The notes under the pieces were generated by a model that saw only the letters and a program-made list of their open reading frames with translations, made no database searches and was not told the DNA's origin. From CAZKTO01 sp964555685 (GTDB lineage: Bacteria > Chloroflexota > Dehalococcoidia > SHYB01), in NCBI GenBank assembly GCA_964555685.1, contig CAZKTO010000103.1, forward strand, positions 1 to 5,153: a stretch of DNA of 5,153 bases, read 5' to 3'. Shown in pieces: positions 1 through 5,116 of this stretch (positions are counted from its first letter, which is position 1; each line of letters begins with the position of its first letter). The position numbers and the translations under genes were made by a program.

Positions 1-717
1 TACCAGGAGAAGCACACGGTCTCGCGCATGATCGGCGCGCCGCCGGGCTACGTCGGCTTCGAGGAGGGCGGCCAGCTCACCGAGGCCGTCCGCCGCCGGC
101 CCTTCCGCGTCATCCTGCTGGATGAGATCGAGAAGGCCCACCCGGACGTCTTCAACATCCTGCTCCAGCTCCTGGAGGACGGCCGCCTGACCGATGGCCA
201 CGGGCGCACGGTGGACTTCCGCAACACCGTGATCATCATGACGAGCAATCTGGGCACGGCCGAGTTCCGCAAGCAGGGCTTCGGCTTCCCGACCTCCTCC
301 GGGCGCGACTCCGAGCGCCAGTCGATCAAGACGGTGGTGGAGGACGCCATCAAGCGCGCCTTCCGGCCCGAGCTCCTGAACCGGATCGACGAGATCATCG
401 TCTTCGACCTGCTGTCCAAGGACGAGATCAAGCGGATCGTCGGCCTGCTGATGCGCGACGTGGAGAAGCGCCTGGCGGACCGGCGGGTGACGGTGGAGCT
501 GGAGGAGCCGGCCAAGGAGTGGCTGGTGGAGCGCGGGTACGACCCGGCCTTCGGGGCGCGGCCGCTGCGCCGCACGATCCAGCGCCACGTGGAGAACCCG
601 CTGGCCAGGCGCATCCTCGCCGGCGAGTTCAAGGACGGCGATCGCGTCCTCGTGGGACTGAAGGGCGGGGAGCTGACGTTCCGGGTGGCCGGGGCGAAGG
701 TCGCGGCCGGCCGGTAG
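1..717 (+). CDS. clpC: ATP-dependent Clp protease ATP-binding subunit, ClpC-type, C-terminal part (5' truncated by window)
   Basis: This is the C-terminal 238 residues of a Hsp100/Clp AAA+ unfoldase, which feeds substrates to the ClpP peptidase in the cytoplasm. Frame 1 is open from base 1, so the ATG at 28 is internal. Fragment residues show the second nucleotide-binding domain in order: pore loop GYVG (16-19, Tyr17 grips substrate), Walker B VILLDE (37-42), sensor 1 TSN (81-83), arginine finger in NRIDE (Arg128), and sensor 2 GAR (Arg187) starting the small C-terminal domain. The wording LLDEIEKAH and LEDGRLTD is more like ClpC than ClpB, which usually reads LFDEIEKAH and LDDGRLTD. The decisive N-terminal and middle domains lie outside the window, so ClpB is not strictly excluded. 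Walker A is also outside. The stop is TAG at 715-717. The next gene begins 15 nt downstream on the same strand and is probably co-transcribed. Confidence 0.93.
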   Translation, partial: YQEKHTVSRMIGAPPGYVGFEEGGQLTEAVRRRPFRVILLDEIEKAHPDVFNILLQLLEDGRLTDGHGRTVDFRNTVIIMTSNLGTAEFRKQGFGFPTSSGRDSERQSIKTVVEDAIKRAFRPELLNRIDEIIVFDLLSKDEIKRIVGLLMRDVEKRLADRRVTVELEEPAKEWLVERGYDPAFGARPLRRTIQRHVENPLARRILAGEFKDGDRVLVGLKGGELTFRVAGAKVAAGR

Positions 718-732
718 GGCCGCCGCCAGCCC

Positions 733-1611
733 ATGGCCGCCCTCACCCCGACAGGCCGGGGCGCCTGGCCCGAGGGCCGCTACGCCGTCGTCGATGGCCA
801 CCGGGCCCACTACTGGGACGTGGGCACAGGACCGGCGCTGCTGCTCATCCACGGCCTCGGGAACTCGTCGCTGGTCTGGCACCGCGTGATTCCTGGGCTG
901 GCCCAAAGCCATCGAGTCATCGCGCTGGACCTGCCGGGGCACGGCTGGAGCGACATGCCGGCCCGGCGGTTCGATCTGCCCGAGGCCGCCGCCTTCACGG
1001 CCCGGCTGATGCAGAAGGTGGCGCCCGGCCCCTTCGCCGTCGCCGGGAGCTCCATGGGCGGCTCCATTGCGCTGGAGCTGGGCCTGACCCGGCCCGACCG
1101 CGTGACGGGCGTGGTCTTGGTGGACAGCGCGGGCCTGGGGCGGGAGATCACGTGGTCGCTGCGGCTGCTCTCGCTGCCCGTCGTCGGCGAGGCGCTGGAG
1201 CGGCCCACGATGGAGCGGCTGCGGCGCGTCCTGCGGGACCTGATCCTCTACGACGCGAGTCTCGCCGACGACGCGTTCCTGGAGGCGCTCTTCGCCCAGC
1301 GCGCCCGGCCCGGAGCGGCGGCCTGGCTCCTGCGCTTCCTGCGGGTGGGCGTGAATGCGCTGGGGCAGAGGCGGAGCGTCCGGCGGGAGCAGCGGCTGGC
1401 TTCCCTGGCGCCGCCGCTGCTGGTCTGCTGGGGACGGCAGGACCGGGTTGTGCCGGTGGCCCACGCCGAGGCGGCGGCCGCCCGGCGCCCAGGCGCGCGG
1501 CTGCGCCTCTTCGACCGCTGCGGCCACTGGCCCCACTTCGAGCATCCCACCGATTTCGTCGAGACGGTGAATGGCTTTCTCGCGGGTGTCGCATCCCACC
1601 CTTCGTCGTAG
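733..1611 (+). CDS. alpha/beta-fold hydrolase, substrate unknown
   Basis: This is a 292-residue, probably cytoplasmic serine hydrolase of the alpha/beta hydrolase superfamily; no signal peptide is visible. Seen in sequence: oxyanion-hole HG in LLIHGLGNSS (His40-Gly41), DLPGHGWSD (66-74), nucleophile elbow GSSMGGS (Ser107 in G-x-S-x-G), acid in GRQDRVVP (Asp237) and catalytic His265 in DRCGHWPHFEHP. The triad Ser107-Asp237-His265 is complete and in the usual order. A lid/cap region of about 100 residues, with several helices rich in Arg, Leu and Ala, lies between the nucleophile and acid. The length is typical of single-domain esterase, lactonase, C-C hydrolase (MhpC/BphD-like) or haloperoxidase-like members, and motifs alone cannot separate these. 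ATG 733 fits the N-terminus of the fold. The Shine-Dalgarno signal is weak (a GGTAGGG stretch overlaps the clpC stop). The 15-nt gap suggests an operon with clpC, but a functional link is only inferred. Confidence 0.88.
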   Translation: MAALTPTGRGAWPEGRYAVVDGHRAHYWDVGTGPALLLIHGLGNSSLVWHRVIPGLAQSHRVIALDLPGHGWSDMPARRFDLPEAAAFTARLMQKVAPGPFAVAGSSMGGSIALELGLTRPDRVTGVVLVDSAGLGREITWSLRLLSLPVVGEALERPTMERLRRVLRDLILYDASLADDAFLEALFAQRARPGAAAWLLRFLRVGVNALGQRRSVRREQRLASLAPPLLVCWGRQDRVVPVAHAEAAAARRPGARLRLFDRCGHWPHFEHPTDFVETVNGFLAGVASHPSS

Positions 1612-1675
1612 CACCGGCGTTCATTACAAGCTCGCGGCAGCTGGGTACGCACGGAGTTGGGTATCGCCGGTGCTA
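1609..1675. repeat. 11-bp perfect inverted repeat spanning the hydrolase stop and the following spacer
   Basis: The arm TAGCACCGGCG at 1609-1619 is exactly matched by its reverse complement CGCCGGTGCTA at 1665-1675, with 45 nt between. The left arm begins with the hydrolase TAG stop, and the right arm ends 20 nt before the next gene's ATG. The RNA could form a long-looped hairpin. There is no T-run after it, so it is not a standard intrinsic terminator. A chance GC-rich match, an operator half-site pair or a 3'-end-stabilising stem are all possible. Confidence 0.4.
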
Positions 1676-1686
1676 GCGGCTATCAT
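1657..1686 (+). promoter_or_regulatory. candidate promoter for the VTT membrane protein gene
   Basis: TATCAT at 1681-1686 matches the bacterial -10 consensus TATAAT at five of six bases. TTGGGT at 1657-1662, 18 nt upstream, matches the -35 consensus at only three of six. If used, transcription would start close to 1693, almost on the ATG at 1696, giving a nearly leaderless mRNA. The site is on the plus strand in an 84-nt intergenic spacer. It is inferred from sequence only. Confidence 0.3.
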
Positions 1687-1695
1687 GGAAGCCCC

Positions 1696-2298
1696 ATGAG
1701 TGCGTCCCGCCCGCCCCAACAGCCTCCCGAATCGCCCGTCCTCAGGATCAACCACGCCCACGTCCGCTGGCTTATCGTCGTCCTTGTGGTGGCGATGATC
1801 GTTGTCGCCTTCGTGTTCCGGGGCGAGTTCAAGGACATCGAGGACACCGTCCGCCGATTGGGCTATCCCATCGTCTTCGCGGCGGCACTTCTTGGAAGCG
1901 CGGGCATGGTGATCCCCCTGCCGAGCACCGCGGCGATTTTCTTTGGCGGGGCGGTCCTCAATCCGGCCTACGTGGGCCTGCTCGCGGGCGTGGCCGAGGG
2001 CCTGGGCGAGATCACCGGCTACGCCCTGGGCTATAGCAGCCAGGGCGTGCTGGAGCGCAGCCGGTTCTACCAGCGCGTCCATGGCTGGGTCGATCGCTGG
2101 GGCTGGATCCCGGTTGTCATCTTCGCCATCATTCCGAACCCCGTGTTCGACGTGCTGGGCATCGCTGCGGGTGCGTTGCGCCTTTCCCTGCCCAAGTTTC
2201 TCGCCGCAGCAATCGTGGGCAAGACGATCAAGAACCTGGGTATTGCATACGCGGGCGACTTGGGCGCGGAGTGGGTGGCGGACTGGCTGGGGGTGTAG
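1696..2298 (+). CDS. VTT-domain (SNARE-associated Golgi / DedA-like) integral membrane protein
   Basis: This is a 200-residue multi-pass inner-membrane protein. A Pro-rich cytoplasm-like N-terminus (1-20) is followed by hydrophobic stretches near residues 24-41, 56-72, 78-98, 136-160 and 165-187. Family-like features are IPLPS (73-77) followed by a Gly-rich segment, a Gly/Glu-rich stretch with GEITGYALGY (104-113), and IPNPVFDVLGIAAGALRL (146-163), a re-entrant-loop-like region typical of VTT proteins. DedA-type relatives are linked to lipid scrambling and membrane homeostasis, but this member's substrate is unknown. The classical DedA Arg before the Ile-Pro is absent here (FAIIP), which points to a different VTT subfamily. 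ATG 1696 is preferred because GGAA lies 5 nt upstream. An in-frame TTG at 1657 would add 13 residues through the inverted repeat and has no better ribosome site. A/T-ending codons (ctt, gtt, att, ttt, gaa) are more frequent than in the flanking genes. Confidence 0.82.
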   Translation: MSASRPPQQPPESPVLRINHAHVRWLIVVLVVAMIVVAFVFRGEFKDIEDTVRRLGYPIVFAAALLGSAGMVIPLPSTAAIFFGGAVLNPAYVGLLAGVAEGLGEITGYALGYSSQGVLERSRFYQRVHGWVDRWGWIPVVIFAIIPNPVFDVLGIAAGALRLSLPKFLAAAIVGKTIKNLGIAYAGDLGAEWVADWLGV

Positions 2299-2313
2299 CC
2301 CGCCTGCGGCGGG
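2299..2313 (+). terminator. short GC hairpin just after the VTT gene, terminator-like but without U-tract
   Basis: CCCGCC (2299-2304), loop TGC and GGCGGG (2308-2313) form a perfect 6-bp all-GC stem starting at the base after the TAG stop. No T-run follows, so termination efficiency is doubtful. It may instead protect the 3' end or cause only pausing. Confidence 0.3.
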
Positions 2314-2352
2314 AGCCCAGGTCACACCCAGACCGCCGCCACTCCTTGGTGA

Positions 2353-2361
2353 TGGTACGAT
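2353..2361 (+). promoter_or_regulatory. candidate extended -10 upstream of ispD
   Basis: TGGTACGAT has the TGn extended -10 followed by TACGAT (four of six matches to TATAAT), 24 nt before the ispD ATG. No convincing -35 lies 16-18 nt upstream, which is compatible with an extended -10 promoter but leaves the call weak. It sits in the 87-nt spacer between the VTT gene and ispD and would drive ispD-ispF-cysS. Confidence 0.3.
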
Positions 2362-2385
2362 GGAGTCACCCGCACTCCGGCCGAC

Positions 2386-3102
2386 ATGCCCATGCCCGCT
2401 CAGCAGCATCCGACTCCAGACCAAGCGCCGACCGCGGGCGTCGTCATCGCCGCCGCGGGGGAGAGCCGGCGCATGGGCGGCGCCGACAAGATCTTCGCGC
2501 CGGTGCTGGGCAGGCCGGTCCTGGCCCACGCCGTCGAGACCTTCGAGAGCGCCCCGGCGGTGGCCGCCATCGTTCTGGTGCTGCGTGGCGACCTGGTCAG
2601 ACAGGGTGAAACGCTGGTGCGGGACCAGGGATGGAGCAAGGTCGTGAGCGTGGTGGCCGGCGGGGCGCGGCGGCAGGATTCGGTAAAGGCGGGGCTGGAG
2701 GCCCTTCCCCGGTGCGGCTGGGTGCTGGTCCACGATGGGGCGCGCCCCTGCGTGACGCAGGAGATCATCGCCCGCGGGCTGGAGGCGGCGCGGGCCACGG
2801 GGGCGGCCATCGCCGCCGTGCCCGCCAAGGACACCATCAAGGTCGTGGGGCCGGACCAGACGGTCGTCGAGACGCCGGACCGGGGAGGCCTCTGGCTCGT
2901 CCAAACGCCCCAGGTCTTCCGGTACGATATACTCTGCGCGGCCTACGCGGCGGCCGATGCCACGGTGACGGACGACGCGTCGCTGGTGGAGCGGGCGGGC
3001 CACCGCGTGCGCGTGTTCATGGGCGCCTACGACAACATCAAGGTGACGACGCCGGAGGACCTGGCGCTGGCCGAGCTCTTCCTGCGGCGGCAGGGGCGGT
3101 AG
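2386..3102 (+). CDS. ispD: 2-C-methyl-D-erythritol 4-phosphate cytidylyltransferase (MEP pathway)
   Basis: This cytoplasmic enzyme joins MEP and CTP to give CDP-ME and pyrophosphate, the third step of the MEP isoprenoid pathway. The 238-residue length is normal. Motifs in order: nucleotide-binding AAAGESRRMGG (22-32) with Arg29 and, a little later, Lys35 (equivalents of E. coli Arg20 and Lys27), GRPVL (42-46), GGARRQDSV (92-100), VHDGARP (115-121, Asp117), PAKDTIK (146-152), LVQTPQVF (171-178), VTDDASLVE (194-202) and NIKVTTPEDL (217-226, Lys219 matching E. coli Lys213). All main catalytic residues appear present, so the enzyme should be active. ATG 2386 is used; an in-frame ATG at 2392 is equally possible. 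Neither has a clear Shine-Dalgarno signal, and the first 17 residues are a non-conserved leader before the fold begins. It is the first gene of a tight operon with ispF and cysS. Confidence 0.97.
   Translation: MPMPAQQHPTPDQAPTAGVVIAAAGESRRMGGADKIFAPVLGRPVLAHAVETFESAPAVAAIVLVLRGDLVRQGETLVRDQGWSKVVSVVAGGARRQDSVKAGLEALPRCGWVLVHDGARPCVTQEIIARGLEAARATGAAIAAVPAKDTIKVVGPDQTVVETPDRGGLWLVQTPQVFRYDILCAAYAAADATVTDDASLVERAGHRVRVFMGAYDNIKVTTPEDLALAELFLRRQGR
2921..2933 (+). promoter_or_regulatory. possible internal -10-like element within ispD
   Basis: GGTACGAT (2921-2928) repeats exactly the octamer found before ispD (2354-2361) and runs into TATACT (2928-2933), a five-of-six -10 match, 177 nt upstream of the ispF start. 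It uses an ATA isoleucine codon, rare in this GC-rich sequence. No good -35 is seen, so chance is a serious alternative. Confidence 0.15.
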
Positions 3103-3104
3103 GC

Positions 3105-3587
3105 GTGCAGCGCGCCGGCATCGGGTACGACATCCATCCGCTCGTGGCGGGCCGGCCGCTGGTCCTCGCCGGCGTGACAATCCCCTTCGAGCGGGGCCTC
3201 GCGGGCCACAGCGACGCCGACGCCGCCTGCCACGCCATCGCCGATGCGCTCCTGGGCGCCGCGGCCCTGGGCGATATCGGCGGCCACTTCTCGCCGGAGG
3301 ACCCCGCGTACCAGGACGTCTCCAGCCTCACCTTCCTGGAGCGCATCGCCGGGATCCTCCGAGAGCGCGGATGGCAGATCGGGAACGTCGATGCTACAAT
3401 TGTCGCCCAGAAGCCGCGCCTGAGCCCCTACATCGAGGAGATGCGGCGCAACGTCAGCCGCTCCCTGGGCATCGGGACCGGTCAGGTCAGCATCAAGGCC
3501 AAGAGCGCCAACGGCCTGGGCCCCGAGGGGCGCGGCGAAGGGGTCTCCGCCCAGGCCGTCGCCCTCATCGAGCGCGTCACCCCATGA
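3105..3587 (+). CDS. ispF: 2-C-methyl-D-erythritol 2,4-cyclodiphosphate synthase (MEP pathway)
   Basis: This enzyme cyclises CDP-ME 2-phosphate to MEcPP with release of CMP, the fifth MEP step; it normally works as a cytoplasmic trimer. The 160-residue length is typical. Metal-site motifs are intact: GYDIHP (7-12; Asp9, His11) and AGHSDADAACHAIADALLGA (33-52; His35, metal ligand His43), followed by LGDIGGHF (55-62) and IVAQKPRLSPYI (99-110). The C-terminal GRGEGVSAQAVALI (142-155) is also conserved. The loop that reads K-A-T-T-T-E in E. coli is K-A-K-S-A-N here (131-136), so the usual Thr/Glu residues are replaced. The start is GTG 3105, 2 nt after the ispD stop; it places the conserved GIGYDIHP at the proper N-terminal position, and a GGGGCGG purine-rich stretch in the end of ispD serves as ribosome site. 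The stop overlaps the cysS start. Confidence 0.96.
   Translation: MQRAGIGYDIHPLVAGRPLVLAGVTIPFERGLAGHSDADAACHAIADALLGAAALGDIGGHFSPEDPAYQDVSSLTFLERIAGILRERGWQIGNVDATIVAQKPRLSPYIEEMRRNVSRSLGIGTGQVSIKAKSANGLGPEGRGEGVSAQAVALIERVTP
3371..3400 (+). promoter_or_regulatory. candidate internal promoter within ispF, for cysS
   Basis: ATGGCA at 3371-3376 (four of six to TTGACA), an 18-nt spacer, and TGC-TACAAT at 3392-3400 (TGn extended -10; five of six to TATAAT) lie 184 nt before the cysS ATG. The -10 uses ACA and ATT codons where ACC/ACG and ATC dominate, which hints at selection on the DNA. It would let cysS be expressed separately from ispD-ispF. Sequence evidence only. Confidence 0.33.
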
Positions 3588-4951
3588 GGATCTTCAGCAC
3601 CCTCTCCGGCCAGAAGGAGCCGTTCGTCCCCGCCGATGGCAAGACGGTGCGGATGTACGTCTGCGGCATCACGCCGTATGCGCCGGCCCACGTGGGCCAC
3701 GCCATGAGCTGCCTGATCTTCGATGCCGTGCGGCGCTATCTGGAGTTCCAGGGATACCAGGTCCGGCACGTCCAGAACTTCACGGACATCGACGACAGGA
3801 TCATCGACCGGGCGGCGCGCACGGGGACGGACGCCGCGGCCCTGGCGCAACGGCATATCGACGATTTCTTCCGAGAGATGGACGCGCTCCACATCCAGCG
3901 CGCCACGGTCTACCCGCGGGCGACGCAGGAGCTGCCCAAGATCATCGAGATGATCGAGGGGCTCATCCAGCGCGGCTACGCCTACGCCGCCGCCGGCGAC
4001 GTCTATTTCCGCGTGCGCCGCAAGGACGACTACGGGAAGCTGAGCCGCCGGACGCTGGAGGGGATGATGGCCGGCGCGCGCGTCGAGACCCGGGCCCAAA
4101 AGGAGTACCCCATGGACTTCGCCCTGTGGAAGGCGGCGAAGGAGGGGGAACCCCAGTGGCCCAGCCCGTGGGGGCCCGGCCGGCCCGGCTGGCACATCGA
4201 GTGCAGCGCCATGTGCCTGCGCCACCTGGGCGAGACGGTGGACATCCACGGCGGCGGCCAGGACCTGATCTTCCCGCACCACGAGAACGAGATCGCCCAA
4301 TCCGAGGGCTTCACGGGCCGCCCGCCCTTCGCGCACTTCTGGATGCACAACGGCCTGCTCCAGCTGGGCGAGGAGAAGATGAGCAAGTCGCTGGGGAATC
4401 TGGTGACCGTGAAGGACGCCCTGGCGAGGTGGAGCCCGGACGCCCTGCGGCTCTTCGTCCTGAGCTCGTACTATCGCAACCCGCTCAAGTTCAGCGAGGA
4501 GTCGGTGGATGCGGCCGAGCGCGGGGTCCAGCGCCTGCGCTCTGCCACCACCGTCGCGGCCAAGGGCCAGGGCGTGCCCCTGGACGCCGCGCCGTACCGC
4601 CAGCGCTTCATCGAGGCCATGGACGACGACTTCAACACGCCCCAGGCCATCGCCGCCCTCTTCGACCTGGCGCGGGAGATCAACCGGTTCGCCGACGAGG
4701 GGGGGCGCGTGGAGGCCGCGCAGGCCGCGCTCTTGGAGCTGGCGGGCGTCCTGGGACTAACGCTGGAGGAGCCGGCGGCGCGCGGCCACGCCGATGCAGC
4801 GCCGTTCATCGATCTGCTGGTGGATCTGCGGACGGAGCTGCGCAAGGCCAAGCGCTTCGATCTGGCCGACGTGGTCCGCCAGCGCCTGGCCGGCCTGGGG
4901 ATCGCCCTGGAAGACACGCCCCAGGGGACCCGCTGGCGCCCAGGCCGTTAG
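3584..4951 (+). CDS. cysS: cysteinyl-tRNA synthetase
   Basis: This class I aminoacyl-tRNA synthetase attaches cysteine to tRNA-Cys in the cytoplasm. At 455 residues it is normal for the family. Seen in order: YVCGITPY (25-32) with zinc ligand Cys27, HIGH-type HVGH (36-39), NFTDIDDRII (65-74), WHIECSAM (203-210; Cys207), HGGGQDLIFPHHENEIAQSE (222-241; His232 and Glu236 complete the zinc site), EKMSKSLGN (264-272), then the DALR region with DDDFNTPQAI, and a C-terminal anticodon-binding tail ending in LEDTPQGTRW. The motif CGITPY replaces the common CGPTVY; it also occurs in MshC (cysteine:GlcN-Ins ligase), but the full-length C-terminus and the PHHENEIAQSE motif favour a true CysRS. The start is ATG 3584, overlapping the ispF TGA by 4 nt (ATGA), so translation is probably coupled. 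An upstream in-frame extension to 3371 lies inside ispF and is not conserved protein. Confidence 0.97.
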   Translation: MRIFSTLSGQKEPFVPADGKTVRMYVCGITPYAPAHVGHAMSCLIFDAVRRYLEFQGYQVRHVQNFTDIDDRIIDRAARTGTDAAALAQRHIDDFFREMDALHIQRATVYPRATQELPKIIEMIEGLIQRGYAYAAAGDVYFRVRRKDDYGKLSRRTLEGMMAGARVETRAQKEYPMDFALWKAAKEGEPQWPSPWGPGRPGWHIECSAMCLRHLGETVDIHGGGQDLIFPHHENEIAQSEGFTGRPPFAHFWMHNGLLQLGEEKMSKSLGNLVTVKDALARWSPDALRLFVLSSYYRNPLKFSEESVDAAERGVQRLRSATTVAAKGQGVPLDAAPYRQRFIEAMDDDFNTPQAIAALFDLAREINRFADEGGRVEAAQAALLELAGVLGLTLEEPAARGHADAAPFIDLLVDLRTELRKAKRFDLADVVRQRLAGLGIALEDTPQGTRWRPGR

Positions 4952-4977
4952 GGCCATCGTCTCTCAGGGCGCCAGCG
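4931..4977. repeat. 11-bp perfect inverted repeat bracketing the cysS stop codon
   Basis: CGCTGGCGCCC (4931-4941) in the last cysS codons is the exact reverse complement of GGGCGCCAGCG (4967-4977) downstream, leaving a 25-nt loop that holds the TAG stop (4949-4951). In RNA it would compete with the hairpin at 4966-4984, because both use bases 4967-4977. No U-tract follows. Confidence 0.4.
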
Positions 4978-4984
4978 CCGCCCT
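4966..4984 (+). terminator. GC hairpin 14 nt after cysS, terminator-like but without U-tract
   Basis: AGGGCG (4966-4971), loop 4972-4978, and CGCCCT (4979-4984) form a 6-bp stem just after the last gene of the operon. The position is right for a terminator, but the following bases are CCGGACATGT rather than a T-run, so it may act in RNA 3'-end protection or not at all. Confidence 0.3.
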
Positions 4985-5079
4985 CCGGACATGTCCCTGC
5001 CCGGCCCGCGCCGTAACGGCCTGCGTCTCCCCGCGCCGGGCCCCGGACCCCCCTATAGAGGCAGGGCCCTTCGATTATT

Positions 5080-5116
5080 CTGGGGAAACCTCTTTTGATA
5101 AAGAGGCTTTCCCCAG
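5080..5116. other. long near-perfect hairpin (possible terminator variant, leader structure or small RNA)
   Basis: CTGGGGAAA (5080-5088) pairs with TTTCCCCAG (5108-5116), then CCTCTTT (5089-5095) pairs with AAAGAGG (5100-5106). The only defect is one bulged C at 5107, and the loop is TGAT (5096-5099). That gives 16 base pairs, extendable by a U-G wobble at 5079/5117. The 3' side on the plus strand reads GCCCCTTCC, and on the minus strand the hairpin is followed by AATAATCG, so neither strand shows a canonical U-tract. The hairpin itself is certain as sequence; its role is unknown. Confidence 0.6.

Noticed and set aside
519..1676. A 385-codon plus-strand frame overlapping clpC and the hydrolase
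   Set aside because: The translation is an Arg/Ala/Gly/Pro-rich frame-shadow; the hydrolase frame has a full catalytic triad.
1657..1695. TTG start at 1657 for the VTT protein
   Set aside because: The 13 added residues lie over the inverted repeat and candidate promoter; ATG 1696 has a GGAA ribosome site at good spacing and gives a normal N-terminus.
1624..3180. A 518-codon open frame on the minus strand opposite the VTT gene and ispD
   Set aside because: Its product is low-complexity, rich in Arg, His, Gly, Ala and Asp, with no recognisable motif, and it lies opposite genes with clear family signatures. Long antisense frames are expected in GC-rich DNA.
3371..3583. Upstream extension of cysS into ispF
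   Set aside because: The conserved CysRS N-terminus begins at ATG 3584, and the extension is out-of-frame ispF sequence.
4987..4996. Palindrome GGACATGTCC as an operator
   Set aside because: It is perfect but only 10 bp and isolated, with no promoter beside it; such palindromes arise by chance.
4126..5016. A 296-codon plus-strand frame overlapping the end of cysS
   Set aside because: Out-of-frame shadow of cysS with biased composition and no motif.
4991..5098. A 35-codon ORF (ATG 4991, TGA in the loop of the 5080-5116 hairpin) that could be a leader peptide
   Set aside because: It has no ribosome-binding site, no run of regulatory codons and a Pro/Gly/Arg-rich product typical of random GC-rich DNA. 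The stop falling in the loop is probably coincidence.
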